Shown here: positions 18,254 to 26,651 of the stretch, piece after piece
How positions within the stretch are numbered: the stretch's first letter is position 1
How the letters are laid out: each line of letters starts with the position of its first letter
Origin: Robinsoniella peoriensis
GTDB lineage: Bacteria; Bacillota; Clostridia; Lachnospirales; Lachnospiraceae
Reading direction: 5' to 3' (one strand)
Assembly (NCBI RefSeq): GCF_042680125.1
Contig: NZ_JBHTNY010000024.1
Length of the DNA: 64,000 nt
The notes under the pieces: model-generated
The model's database searches: none
What the model was told of the DNA's origin: nothing
The model's input: only the letters and a program-made list of their open reading frames with translations
Made by a program: the position numbers and the translations under genes

Positions 18254-18886
18254 ATGAATTACGAATGGAAAAAAGAAGAAAAAGAAATATATCTGCCGAA
18301 AGCAAAGGCTGTGCTGGTCTCCGTACCCAAACAAAGATTTATATCCCTGAAAGGAAAAGGAGACCCAAACAGCTGCGAATTCAGTGAAAAAATCAGTGTA
18401 CTATTCCCTGCTGCATACAGCATAAAATCCCAATATAAAAAATATTGCAAATCCACAGCCCAGGATGTTTTATATGATAATTATTCCGTTAACCCTCTGG
18501 AAGCTGTATGGGACATGACTGAAGACGGAAAACAGTCTGACAAATTAATAAAAAGTGAACTTATTTATGAAATGATGATCGCTATTCCGGATTTTGTGCC
18601 GGATGAAGTAATTGCAGAAGGGATTGCAAATGTTAAGAAGAAAAAACCGAATCCTCTCCTGAATGAATTATCTGTGATTACCATGGAAGAACGTTTATCC
18701 GTTCAAATACTCCATAGCGGATCCTATGATGATGAACCAGCCAGCTTTAAACTGATGGATCAATTCTGTCAGGATTATAACCTCAGAAGAACCGATGATA
18801 CGCATAAAGAAATATATATCGTTGTTAAAACCATCATTCAGGCTAATTTAAAAACCGTTCTGCGCTACGATGTATGCCCAAAATAA
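18254..18886 (+). CDS. GyrI-like small-molecule-binding domain protein
   Basis: A 210-residue stand-alone GyrI/BmrR ligand-binding protein of the type also annotated as COG4832. It begins MNYEWKKEEKEIYLPK and has the family-typical SVPKQRFISLKGKGDPN. AAAAAGGAGG lies 9 bp before the ATG at 18254, which I prefer over the longer frame beginning at 18149. Such proteins bind or hydrolyse small toxic compounds; no DNA-binding domain is present. It lies near a MarR-controlled exporter and two ligand-sensing regulators, suggesting a xenobiotic-response neighbourhood. Confidence 0.85.
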   Translation: MNYEWKKEEKEIYLPKAKAVLVSVPKQRFISLKGKGDPNSCEFSEKISVLFPAAYSIKSQYKKYCKSTAQDVLYDNYSVNPLEAVWDMTEDGKQSDKLIKSELIYEMMIAIPDFVPDEVIAEGIANVKKKKPNPLLNELSVITMEERLSVQILHSGSYDDEPASFKLMDQFCQDYNLRRTDDTHKEIYIVVKTIIQANLKTVLRYDVCPK

Positions 18887-18949
18887 ATATGTTCCTCTTG
18901 TTACATTTATGTTAGAATAATGACATGGGGTATACCAGGAGGGATTGCT

Positions 18950-19870
18950 ATGCAGAGTAATCGGTTGTTTGAAATTATTTATATACTGCTGAATAAAAAA
19001 AAAGTTACTGCTACGGAGTTGGCTGAGTATTTTGAAGTCTCAAGACGTACCATTTGCAGGGATATTGAGATGCTCTCTTTCGCCGGCATTCCTATTTATG
19101 CCGATAAGGGAAGATACGGCGGAATCAGCCTGCTGGACAGTTTCGTTTTAGATAAATCACTGATCACTGATTCGGAACAGCAGGAAATTCTAGCATCCTT
19201 AAAGATATTGGAAGAATTGAAATATCCAAATGCCAAAGAATCTCTTGGCAGACTGGCAAATCTATTTCAGAAGACCAACGATGATTGGATTTCTGTCGAT
19301 TTTTCGCATTGGGGAAGCCATACAGATGAAATCGATACTTTTTCCATAATCAAAAGCAGTATTTTACAGCAGATTATCATTGAATTTGATTATTTTAATT
19401 CTTTCGGACAAAGCAGTTGCAACCGGATAGAGCCATACAAGCTATGGTTTAAAGAAAAATCATGGTATTTAAAAGGATATAGCCTCAAACACGAGGATTT
19501 TCGAATTTACAAAATGACACGGATTAAAAATTTAAAAGCCGCATCCCAATCCTTTGCCAAAAGGGAACTGCCTTCCGAATCTGCCGGCATAGAAATGAGA
19601 TCCCCCTTTGAACTTGTGAACTTAAAACTTCAATTTTCCAGTGAAATCGCTTACCGGGTTTATGATGAATTTGATTTGGAACAGATAAAAGAAGATGAAA
19701 AAGGAAATTTAATCGTAACTGCGGAATATCCCTTAAATGACTGGGTATACGGTTATATCCTATCGTTCGGAAAAGAAGTGGTGGTTCTGGAACCGGACCA
19801 TGTAAAAAAGCATATCTTGGAGATAGTAAATGAAATTACCGGAAATTACATAGCACTATTTGCAAAATGA
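18950..19870 (+). CDS. YafY-type transcriptional regulator with HTH and WYL domains
   Basis: A 306-residue regulator: N-terminal HTH_11 (TATELAEYFEVSRRTICRDIEML about 17-39) and a C-terminal WYL domain with the phrase RIEPYKLWFKEKSWYLKGY near residue 160. AGGAGGG precedes the ATG at 18950; the in-frame ATG ten codons upstream lacks this spacing. WYL domains sense nucleotide or other small ligands. The target is unknown; the GyrI-like gene immediately upstream and the truncated DUF3795 gene downstream are candidates. Confidence 0.88.
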   Translation: MQSNRLFEIIYILLNKKKVTATELAEYFEVSRRTICRDIEMLSFAGIPIYADKGRYGGISLLDSFVLDKSLITDSEQQEILASLKILEELKYPNAKESLGRLANLFQKTNDDWISVDFSHWGSHTDEIDTFSIIKSSILQQIIIEFDYFNSFGQSSCNRIEPYKLWFKEKSWYLKGYSLKHEDFRIYKMTRIKNLKAASQSFAKRELPSESAGIEMRSPFELVNLKLQFSSEIAYRVYDEFDLEQIKEDEKGNLIVTAEYPLNDWVYGYILSFGKEVVVLEPDHVKKHILEIVNEITGNYIALFAK

Positions 19871-19881
19871 AAATGTTATAT

Positions 19882-19908
19882 GAAAGGTGACATCTAATGG
19901 CACCTTTC
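19882..19908 (+). terminator. Hairpin after the YafY-type gene
   Basis: GAAAGGTG (19882-19889) and CACCTTTC (19901-19908) form an 8-bp perfect stem with an 11-nt loop, 12 bp past the stop codon. Only TT follows, so termination would be weak. Confidence 0.45.
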
Positions 19909-19943
19909 TTGCGATACCATATCACTAAAGGAGCGAAAGTCTA

Positions 19944-20120
19944 ATGAAAATGACATTAAAAATTGAGGAGCAGATGTTTGCGCCTTGCGGGATGAATTGC
20001 ATGGTCTGTTATAAACATTGTTTCACAAAAAAACCATGCCCTGGATGTATGGGTATGAATAACCCCTGTTTATTTCACTATATTTGCTGCCGGTGTCACC
20101 TTTTCTTTTATAGGCATTAA
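19944..20120 (+). pseudogene. Truncated DUF3795 zinc-ribbon-like gene
   Basis: This short frame is not in standard-length gene lists. It starts MKMTLKIEEQMFAPCGMNCMVC and continues KKPCPGCMG, the N-terminal Cys cluster of DUF3795 proteins, with AAAGGAG 10 bp upstream. After about 45 residues it runs into the 3' end of the opposing MerR gene and stops at 20118-20120, giving 58 residues in total instead of the usual 110 or more. The remainder of the family is absent, so I read it as cut off by a deletion that joined it to the MerR gene. A short functional Cys-rich peptide is possible but less likely. Confidence 0.65.
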
Positions 20121-21077
20121 AAGATCTAACTGTAAATGTTCATCATCTTTATCGGGTTGTTCAATATGATTGTAGAAATTCAAGTGTTCCTCCAATAGGC
20201 CGCACATATGCTCCTGATCTTGCAAGTCACCTGCAAAATCATATCTTTCGTTTTTCATAATCCAATCAAGAAATGAATCCCACTCATTAAAATTTCCAAA
20301 AGTAATCATATGAGCCGCATATAAGCCTCCGCAGAATTTCTTTTTTTCAAGTGGATCTGGTACTTCCATCTCATCAGGAATCGTTACCCAAGTCTCATAA
20401 CCATGATAACCTGTTTCATCAACCGGATTAGGGTGATTAAAGCCATACAGTCTTAGATCCGGTTTTAATTTACACAAAGCACTTTCCTTTACAAACTTTT
20501 CAATTAAGAAGTTTGCATTTAATTCAGGTTCATCCCCAATACAACGAGCCGCAGCTACAGTAGCCGGAGGCAGATAGATAATTCGTACATCATTGATTTT
20601 CGAGAGGCGCTCATCTGCTTTCTTTAATTTGTCTGCGGATTGTTCTTCTTTAAAATTAATACTAATAAGACTGAGAGACTCAATAGTCGCCAGCAGTGTA
20701 TCATCCTGGGATATCAAATTCTTCAGTGGCAGCTCAGTCGACTTGCTGAGTTCTTCAACAAAATGATTTAGTATATCTCTAATTGTGGAAAGAGCTGTAA
20801 TTTCTTCGTCTAATTCTTCCATGTTCTTCCGGAAAATTTCGATTGCCGCTACCGCATTTGTATTATTCAATATAATAGAAATTTGGCGGACAGGTATTCG
20901 CAGCTTACGCAATAGTATGATCTGTTTCATTCGGGTAACTGCATTATTATCATAGATACGGTAGGAATATCCTTCCCGCCGGGAACTGCTGATTAATCCA
21001 ACCTTTTCGTAATAGCGAAGCATTCTCGTTGAAATTCCCAAACTTCTGGATACTTGGCTTATTGTCATTTCCTCCAT
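20070..21077 (-). CDS. MerR-family regulator with GyrI-like effector domain
   Basis: A 335-residue multidrug-type MerR activator (BltR/BmrR-like). Residues 1-75 are the MerR winged helix (SRSLGISTRMLRYYEKVGLI, then YRIYDNNAVTRMKQI), followed by a coiled coil (about 80-130) and a C-terminal GyrI-like binding domain (IIYLPPATVAAARCIGDEPE onward). ATG at 21077 follows GAGGAGG. The promoter carries a dyad between widely spaced -35 and -10 boxes, the classic MerR arrangement, so it is probably autoregulated. It is divergent from no gene now, since the DUF3795 gene at its 3' end is broken. Confidence 0.88.
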   Translation of the reverse strand: MEEMTISQVSRSLGISTRMLRYYEKVGLISSSRREGYSYRIYDNNAVTRMKQIILLRKLRIPVRQISIILNNTNAVAAIEIFRKNMEELDEEITALSTIRDILNHFVEELSKSTELPLKNLISQDDTLLATIESLSLISINFKEEQSADKLKKADERLSKINDVRIIYLPPATVAAARCIGDEPELNANFLIEKFVKESALCKLKPDLRLYGFNHPNPVDETGYHGYETWVTIPDEMEVPDPLEKKKFCGGLYAAHMITFGNFNEWDSFLDWIMKNERYDFAGDLQDQEHMCGLLEEHLNFYNHIEQPDKDDEHLQLDLLMPIKEKVTPAANIVK

Positions 21078-21109
21078 TTTATACCTCCTCGTTATATCTT
21101 ATGTTATAG

Positions 21110-21142
21110 TTTATATTTTAAACTGCGACACGGTGTCAAAGT
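21110..21142 (-). promoter_or_regulatory. MerR-type promoter with central dyad
   Basis: Leftward TTGACA (21134-21139), 18 bp, TATAAA (21110-21115). The dyad ACTTTGACAC-C-GTGTCGCAGT (21122-21142, 8 of 10 positions paired) covers the -35 and the spacer, as expected for a MerR protein that untwists an over-long spacer. Confidence 0.65.
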
Positions 21143-21232
21143 CAAGTAAAATAAGTATCTGACTCAGATGAACATTCCTTCCCATGAAATTTGGCGTTGA
21201 AAACAGAAAAACGGTTATATTTCACTCTTTTT

Positions 21233-21841
21233 CTAAAATTCCTCTTTGATACATTCCAAAAATAACCTTGCTAAAAGGGGATCGAACTGGCTTCCCGCAT
21301 TTTTTTCTATCTCTGCACAGGCGTACTCTTTTGTTCTATTTTCATTATTAACATCGTTAGCCAATGCATCATAACTGTCTGCAATACAGCATATCCGGGC
21401 TTCCAACGGGATTTCCTCACACCGAAGGCCATCGGGATACCCTTTTCCGTCCCAGCGTTCATGATGGTATTCTGCCATAGCCCACACCGTATTCTCATAT
21501 TTCTCCTGGTCTTTTTTTAACATACAGACCGCAATGTCTCCGCCGTATTCGGCATGATTATGGATCATAGAACGCTCTTTTTGTGTCAGGGGAGCCTTTT
21601 TACAAAGTATTTCTCCTGGTATTAATATTTTACCTGCATCGTGATAGAGGGCACCTAAACGAACGGCTTCTATAGAAAGTTCTCTTGCAGCCTGCGCATA
21701 CGTCTGGGCAGAACACATTTTTACAAACAGGGCACAAGCGTACTTTGCAGTAAGACCTTGATGAATATAAAGATCTTTCGGCAAATTTAAATAAAGCCTT
21801 TTGAAAATTTCCTGCACATTATTTTGTTTTAATCTTTGCAT
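21233..21841 (-). CDS. HD-GYP-like phosphohydrolase domain protein
   Basis: A 202-residue single-domain HD-GYP relative. HDAGK (His67-Asp68), the second pair HNH (94-96), HHERWDGKGYP (126-136) and DSYDAL (155-160) are the metal and c-di-GMP phosphodiesterase landmarks; the GYP triplet itself is present. There is no sensor or receiver domain. It may degrade c-di-GMP or act as a degenerate partner. The ATG follows GGAGGGA. It sits between regulators and a mobile element, with no operon partner. Confidence 0.82.
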   Translation of the reverse strand: MQRLKQNNVQEIFKRLYLNLPKDLYIHQGLTAKYACALFVKMCSAQTYAQAARELSIEAVRLGALYHDAGKILIPGEILCKKAPLTQKERSMIHNHAEYGGDIAVCMLKKDQEKYENTVWAMAEYHHERWDGKGYPDGLRCEEIPLEARICCIADSYDALANDVNNENRTKEYACAEIEKNAGSQFDPLLARLFLECIKEEF

Positions 21842-21990
21842 AATTTTCCCTCCTTCACCAGACTGCGATTCGTATACAAGAGGCGGCTAAAAATAATTTA
21901 AAATCCGGGAAAATTTTCCTGTATATTTCTCCACTGCTTCTGTTATATTATATCTTTATAATATTAACAAATCATGATATCCGGCTTATC

Positions 21991-22017
21991 TTTCGCAAAA
22001 TACTTTATTTTACGAAA
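21991..22017. other. Candidate attachment site (left) of the integrase element
   Basis: TTTCGCAAAATA-CTT-TATTTTACGAAA is an almost perfect 27-bp palindrome. Its AAAATA-nnn-TATTTTACGAA part (21997-22016) recurs in direct orientation at 23452-23471 with the central CTT replaced by AAG. Two such sites around an integrase gene fit attL and attR with differing coupling sequences. Confidence 0.5.
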
Positions 22018-22062
22018 ATAACCTTTTTCCCCTTTTCCTATCACCGTTCCCAGCAGCGATCC

Positions 22063-22082
22063 TGACGGCTTATGACGGCTTA
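22063..22082. repeat. Tandem TGACGGCTTA repeat pair, integrase arm-site candidate (downstream)
   Basis: Two adjacent copies of TGACGGCTTA occupy 22063-22072 and 22073-22082, immediately past the integrase stop. The same decamer occurs twice on the other side of the gene at 23245-23266. Direct-repeat arm sites bound by the integrase N-terminal domain are known in Tn916-like elements. Confidence 0.6.
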
Positions 22083-22087
22083 TATTT

Positions 22088-23221
22088 TTATGCTGTAAGA
22101 CGATTCAGCTTTAACATGGATTTTTGAATATGCTGTTTTGTAGAGTGTCCATACCATTCCAGGGTGATCTTTGCGGAACTATGTCCCAGAATCTCTTTCA
22201 ATGCCTGGATATCCCCGTTTTTTTCAATAAACCTTGTGGCAAACGTATGCCGCAGTGTATGAAAGTGAATGCCCTGAAGCCCGATTGATTCAGTTACCCT
22301 GGTCAGATGATATTGTAATACTCTGGGATCCATCGCTTTTCTGCCTGCCCCAAAGATATAATCACTCCCCAGGGCTTGGTTATCTTTTTTGAACTGAACC
22401 AGTATCTTCACCAGAAAACGGGGGAGGGGAATAAATCGTCTGGATGAGTCTGACTTTGTTTCCGTCAGGAGCAGTTTCGTCTTCTGTTTCTGCTGATGAT
22501 ACAGCGAGACTCTTTGAATACTGTGTGATACATGAATTCCCCCGGTCAGCGGATCAAAATCCTGCCAGGTATAGCCACAGCATTCCCCTACCCTGCTGCC
22601 GCTGTAAAGAGCCAATAACACTGCCAAATCCTTTGATTTTTTATCATCCAGTTTCTCTTCTATCCGCTTCTGTTCATTCAATGTCATAAATCTCGGTTTT
22701 TTCCGCTTATATTTTTTCTTTTTATAGGGTAAAAGCGGAAGACCCGATATCAGTTTTCTATCCCGGGCGCTGCACAGAGCTGCCATAAAACGTTTACAGA
22801 TATTTTGTGCAGTAGCTGTTGTAATATTTTTATCAAGAATAGCATTGTAAACAATCTCCATTGTTTTGTTATTCATATTCTTCAATTTAATTTTACCAGC
22901 CGATGGAAGTATATGACGCTCTACCTGGCCTCTGTACACCGCGTAAGTAGAATACTTTACCTCTGGCTTAATTACTGCTTCCAGCCAAAACTCCAGCCAT
23001 GCACCTATTGATCCGTCCCGGTAAATTTCTTCAGACCTGTCAATTGTTTTTGCCAGCGTCCTGTCCGCTTTGCATATCTCCAGTTTTTTCTTAACCTCTG
23101 TATAGGTCTTTCCATATATATAAGAAAAAGCAGTCCTGTCGTTAGGCTTCCTTCCTATTACATATCTGCCTTCCCACCTGCCATCTTTCCGTTTATAGAT
23201 ATTCTCTCCTCGTCTTGCCAT
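22088..23221 (-). CDS. Tyrosine-type integrase with AP2-like N-terminal domain
   Basis: A 377-residue integrase. The N-terminus (GENIYKRKDGRWEGRYVIGR) is the AP2-like arm-binding domain, next comes a SAM-like core-binding domain, then the catalytic domain with Arg (GSRVGE), Lys (TETKSD), His-x-x-Arg (HTLRH), His (ILGHSS) and nucleophile Tyr (LEWYGHS). All six expected residues are present, so it should be active. I set the start at the ATG at 23221, 10 bp from AAGGAG, instead of the GTG three codons earlier. No excisionase, replication or cargo gene accompanies it; it is flanked by paired decamers and candidate att cores, so the element appears to consist of the integrase alone. Confidence 0.9.
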   Translation of the reverse strand: MARRGENIYKRKDGRWEGRYVIGRKPNDRTAFSYIYGKTYTEVKKKLEICKADRTLAKTIDRSEEIYRDGSIGAWLEFWLEAVIKPEVKYSTYAVYRGQVERHILPSAGKIKLKNMNNKTMEIVYNAILDKNITTATAQNICKRFMAALCSARDRKLISGLPLLPYKKKKYKRKKPRFMTLNEQKRIEEKLDDKKSKDLAVLLALYSGSRVGECCGYTWQDFDPLTGGIHVSHSIQRVSLYHQQKQKTKLLLTETKSDSSRRFIPLPRFLVKILVQFKKDNQALGSDYIFGAGRKAMDPRVLQYHLTRVTESIGLQGIHFHTLRHTFATRFIEKNGDIQALKEILGHSSAKITLEWYGHSTKQHIQKSMLKLNRLTA

Positions 23222-23244
23222 GCTGTTCACTCTCCTTCTAAATT

Positions 23245-23266
23245 TGACGGCTTATCTGACGGCTTA
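23245..23266. repeat. TGACGGCTTA repeat pair, integrase arm-site candidate (upstream)
   Basis: TGACGGCTTA at 23245-23254 and 23257-23266, two bases apart, just upstream of the integrase ribosome site. They match the decamers at 22063-22082 exactly and in the same orientation. Bound integrase here could also repress its own gene. Confidence 0.6.
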
Positions 23267-23374
23267 AAAATTCCACCCCGTACTCTACAATACAGAACTT
23301 TTTGGACAAATGCTTCAAAGAACTTTATTATTTCACAAATTCTTTCATAAATATTGAGAAAAATCTACATAGTA

Positions 23375-23415
23375 TTGACAATTATATCCAATTATGGTAG
23401 ACTCATGCCATAATT
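23375..23415 (+). promoter_or_regulatory. Rightward promoter with dyad inside the element end
   Basis: TTGACA (23375-23380), 17 bp, TAGACT (23398-23403), with the dyad AATTATGG (23390-23397) / CCATAATT (23408-23415) wrapped around the -10. It points out of the integrase element toward the DUF1801 gene. The rest of the 430-bp gap (23231-23659) also has a second candidate promoter, TTGACA (23527-23532) with TACGAT (23550-23555), closer to that gene, and no open frame that I can support. Confidence 0.5.
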
Positions 23416-23451
23416 TAAGTTGTTTTTAACAAGATTTTTATTCAATATCAT

Positions 23452-23471
23452 AAAATAAAGTATTTTACGAA
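23452..23471. other. Candidate attachment site (right) of the integrase element
   Basis: AAAATA-AAG-TATTTTACGAA, a direct copy of 21997-22016 except for the inverted central triplet. Together the two sites bound about 1.47 kb that contains only the integrase gene and its arm repeats. Confidence 0.5.
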
Positions 23472-23659
23472 CGGCAAATAGGCTACAGGCTATTTCAGCG
23501 GTTCTTTTTTTGAGTATCCCTATCCCTTGACATAAGTCCATAACTATAATACGATGAAACCATCAAAATAACTAAAAACCTTTCAAAAACCACTCAATAT
23601 AAATAAACCGTCCAAACCTCAAATAGAAATGAAAAGGAAAAGTAAGGAGAATGCAGACC

Positions 23660-24043
23660 ATGACTACCGAAATTACAACCATTGACAGCTACATTAGCCA
23701 GTACACGCCAGAGATTCAAGAGATATTAAATATCATAAGAAACCACATCAGGGAGTGTGCCCCTGACGCAGCCGAAAAAATCAGCTGGGGTATGCCAACC
23801 TTTACTTATCACGGTAATCTGGTGCACTTTGCCGCTAATAAACATCATTTAGGATTTTATCCCGGTGAGAATGGCGTTGCATGCTTTAAGCAAAAATTGA
23901 CAAAATACAAGTGCAGTAAGGGAGCAATTCAATTTCCATATGCAGAACCATTGCCTCTTGACCTTATAAAAGAGATTGTAGCATTCCGGTTAAAGGAAAA
24001 TATGCAGATATATGAAGAAAAGTTAAAGAAAAAATCTAAATGA
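23660..24043 (+). CDS. DUF1801 (YdhG-like) family protein
   Basis: A 127-residue soluble protein of the DUF1801 fold. IDSYISQYTPEIQEILNIIR, then AAEKISWGMPTF and HLGFYPG are the family's typical phrases; lysine-rich tail EEKLKKKSK. The ATG at 23660 has better spacing from AAGGAG than the one at 23651. Some relatives are annotated as iron chaperone-like (frataxin-like fold), but function is not established. Single-gene unit ending at a bidirectional terminator. Confidence 0.85.
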   Translation: MTTEITTIDSYISQYTPEIQEILNIIRNHIRECAPDAAEKISWGMPTFTYHGNLVHFAANKHHLGFYPGENGVACFKQKLTKYKCSKGAIQFPYAEPLPLDLIKEIVAFRLKENMQIYEEKLKKKSK

Positions 24044-24080
24044 CACTGCATTTAATCATTTGTTTGACAGTGGATATAAA

Positions 24081-24137
24081 AAAGGCGCTGACCAATGACA
24101 AAGACTTTCATACTTCGTCATCAGGCAGCGCCCTTTT
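24081..24137. terminator. Bidirectional terminator between DUF1801 and fucU-like genes
   Basis: AAAGGCGCTG (24081-24090) pairs with CAGCGCCCTTT (24125-24135), flanked by A-runs on the left and T-runs on the right, so it serves convergent genes ending at 24043 and 24148. Confidence 0.85.
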
Positions 24138-24147
24138 TTATAATTAT

Positions 24148-24588
24148 TTACTCCACAACCACACCTTTTTGCAGCATTACATTTGCATAAAGCGCTTTTT
24201 CACTAGTAGTAATGATCGCATAGACTTTTTTAGCCTCTTCATAGAATGCGAACCGTTCGATATTACCAACTGCGTTCTCGCCTCTTTCATCATACTTTGC
24301 AACGATTTCTTTGTATGTATCCCAGATTGGTGTCTCTACATTGTCTCCAGCCATTACTTCCATAAGATTAACCGGCTGTTCCACATAGGTATCCAATGGC
24401 ATTACCTTTAAAATGGCATCTAATATTTCAGGTACCCCATGTCCGTCACAGCGGATAACTATTGCATCTTTTCCCATGGATTCTGCCGGGAAATTGCCAT
24501 CTGAAATGATGATTCTGTCACTGTGTCCCATTTCACATAAAACTTTTAATAATTGAGGTGATAATATCTGTGGTATTCCTTTTAACAT
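24148..24588 (-). CDS. RbsD/FucU-family sugar mutarotase
   Basis: A 146-residue FucU-type mutarotase that interconverts sugar anomers. GHSDRIIISDGNFP near the N-terminus carries the catalytic His22 and Asp30, and WDTYKEIVAKYD followed by ERFAFYEEAKKVYAIITTSE is the C-terminal signature. GGAGG stands before the ATG, inside the 3' end of the permease gene. As the last gene of the xylulokinase-reductase-permease operon it probably speeds supply of the right anomer; fucose itself is not implied, since no fucose isomerase is present. Confidence 0.88.
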   Translation of the reverse strand: MLKGIPQILSPQLLKVLCEMGHSDRIIISDGNFPAESMGKDAIVIRCDGHGVPEILDAILKVMPLDTYVEQPVNLMEVMAGDNVETPIWDTYKEIVAKYDERGENAVGNIERFAFYEEAKKVYAIITTSEKALYANVMLQKGVVVE

Positions 24589-24591
24589 AAT

Positions 24592-25533
24592 TTAATGTCC
24601 TCCAACTTTTCTTTTATTTGCATAGATGCCGGTTAGAATCGGTACTACTACTGCACTGATAACAACAACTGCCGCAATCTGGGTTGCCGCTGTTTCAGCA
24701 TATGGTTTCCAGGCAGGATCCACAAGGGCAATCGCCGCCGGCACTCCGATAGCATTGGCACCGGTGGCACAGGCTGCAAGCCCCGCATATCCCGGACGGC
24801 CTGCAATTAATTTATCGCATAGCACGGTAAATGCCCCGCCAATCCCCAGAACGATGACACTTAATAGTATGCCTTCTATTCCGGCACTGGCTGCATTTTT
24901 CAAATCAATGCCCGCACCCAGGGTAAATCCTATAAATGGCAGCAGCAGCTGTATTCCGGGCTTTAGAAATTCCCTTATCGTTTTACTGATATTTCCAACT
25001 AATATTCCCATCAGCAGGGGGATTACCGTAGCGATCAGCGAGATCGCTGAAAAACTGGCTGACCCCGATACGCCCAGAACAATTAAGGTAAGAAATGGGC
25101 CATTGGTCAATGAAAGGGGGCCCACTACTGCTGCATCCGCTTCATCTCCATAGGCCGCAGCCAGAGAGAGGTAAATGCTTCCGTTAATATTTGTAATTGC
25201 ACAAACTAGTGCCAATAATGAAACTCCAAATATGCCTTCGTTTCCCACAAGCCTTCCGATCAGCAAAATACTCAGGAAACCAAGCAGAAATTTGGATACC
25301 AGAAGCGCTGCACTCCGTCTTGCCACCAGACCCAATTTTTTCATCTGAAGCTGGCTTCCAAGGCACAATAGCTGCACGCCCATAATGGTAATTGCTCCTT
25401 CCGAAGAGAAGACAGCGGTTGTAAATGATCCGATTTCTAAGATATCCAGGAAAAAAGAGTGAATGATTATCCCCATAAACATAGGGATAATCATTAATCC
25501 TGCCGGTACTTTTTTTAATACCTTCCATATCAT
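24592..25533 (-). CDS. 2-keto-3-deoxygluconate permease (KdgT) family transporter
   Basis: A 313-residue integral membrane protein with about ten helices, matching the KdgT family: VPAGLMIIPMFMGIIIH at the start, then GSQLQMKKLG, the NGSIYLSLAAAYGDE loop, and GFTLGAGIDLKNA. Family members import 2-keto-3-deoxygluconate with protons. Here it sits between an aldo-keto reductase and a mutarotase and no KDG kinase or aldolase is near, so it may carry a different sugar or sugar acid. No clear ribosome site precedes the ATG, 3 bp past the reductase stop, so translation is probably coupled. Confidence 0.87.
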   Translation of the reverse strand: MIWKVLKKVPAGLMIIPMFMGIIIHSFFLDILEIGSFTTAVFSSEGAITIMGVQLLCLGSQLQMKKLGLVARRSAALLVSKFLLGFLSILLIGRLVGNEGIFGVSLLALVCAITNINGSIYLSLAAAYGDEADAAVVGPLSLTNGPFLTLIVLGVSGSASFSAISLIATVIPLLMGILVGNISKTIREFLKPGIQLLLPFIGFTLGAGIDLKNAASAGIEGILLSVIVLGIGGAFTVLCDKLIAGRPGYAGLAACATGANAIGVPAAIALVDPAWKPYAETAATQIAAVVVISAVVVPILTGIYANKRKVGGH

Positions 25534-25536
25534 ATA

Positions 25537-26544
25537 TTATTTTACGATAAATCCGTCTTCATCCCATAAGTCATGCCAGTCATTGGCACCTTCCCATAAG
25601 AATACCTGACCTTTTACCAATCTGTTATTTCTCTCTAAAGTCGCAATAGACGCCATTTCTTCTTCGGTTAACGGATCTTCCGTTGTAAGTTTTAAATTGC
25701 TTACATATTCTGCTTCATGAATAGAGAATGGAATCGGAATCTGTCCTCTTTGTACGGCCCATTTCAGTGCGATAACCGCAGGATGACAATTGTGAGCTTT
25801 GGCAATGGAAACCATTTCCGGAGTCTGGATATCCGCGATATCTTCCGGACACATGTCTCTTTCCGGTCTTGTTGGGGAACCGATGGGCATAAAGCCGATT
25901 GGCTGAATATCATGAGCTGTCAGGTAGTCAAATAACTTCTGTTGCTGGAAGCATGGATGCAATTCCATTTCACATGCAACCGGTTTGATTCTTAGTTTTG
26001 GCAGTACCGCCTCTAATTTCGGAATTGTCATATTGGAGATACCGATGCTTTTGATTAATCCCTTTTCTACTAATTCTTCACATCTCTGATAAGTAGCCAC
26101 AAATTCTTCAACACTGAATGGTTTGGAATCCGGATTACGGGAATCTACGTCACAGTGTGGTGCATGGTAATTCGGGAATGGCCAGTGGATAAAGAATAAA
26201 TCCACATATTCACACTGTAAATCTGCAATACTCTTTCTGCAGGACTCCTCCACTCTCTCATGCATGTCATTCCATACTTTTGTCATTATGTAAAGATCTT
26301 TACGTTCTACCACACCCTCATCCATTGCATCTTTAAATACTTTTCCAATTTGATCTTCATTTCCATAGCACGCCGCACAGTCAAACATACGGTATCCGCA
26401 GCGGATTGCTCCCGCAACTGCTGCTGAAACCTGCTCAGCAGTAAAACGGTCGGAACCAAAGGTACCCATTCCGATGCAGGGAATTTCTTCACCTGTATAA
26501 AGTTTTCTTTTTGGCACGATAGCCGGATTAATAAAATTACTCAT
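25537..26544 (-). CDS. Aldo/keto reductase
   Basis: A 335-residue NADPH-dependent aldo-keto reductase. The catalytic tetrad is visible as Asp55 and Tyr60 (FDCAACYGNE), Lys89 (MTKVW) and His120 (FIHWPF), and the barrel motif IGISNM lies near residue 165. AGGAGG is placed 6-9 bp before the ATG. Located between a xylulokinase-like gene and a sugar permease in one operon, it likely reduces or oxidises an aldose or keto sugar, giving the ketose that the kinase phosphorylates. Exact substrate unknown. Confidence 0.9.
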   Translation of the reverse strand: MSNFINPAIVPKRKLYTGEEIPCIGMGTFGSDRFTAEQVSAAVAGAIRCGYRMFDCAACYGNEDQIGKVFKDAMDEGVVERKDLYIMTKVWNDMHERVEESCRKSIADLQCEYVDLFFIHWPFPNYHAPHCDVDSRNPDSKPFSVEEFVATYQRCEELVEKGLIKSIGISNMTIPKLEAVLPKLRIKPVACEMELHPCFQQQKLFDYLTAHDIQPIGFMPIGSPTRPERDMCPEDIADIQTPEMVSIAKAHNCHPAVIALKWAVQRGQIPIPFSIHEAEYVSNLKLTTEDPLTEEEMASIATLERNNRLVKGQVFLWEGANDWHDLWDEDGFIVK

Positions 26545-26651
26545 GTTTGTTTCCTCCTATTTATAATTATTTTTTTATTGAAAAGTTAATAAATCTGTAT
26601 TATACATATCTCAGTTTATAAAGGTTTGTATTTCCCTGATCTCCCGGTTCA

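Noticed and set aside
21842..22100. tRNA gene as integration target next to the integrase
   Set aside because: No cloverleaf-forming sequence or tRNA 3' end was seen near either candidate att core.
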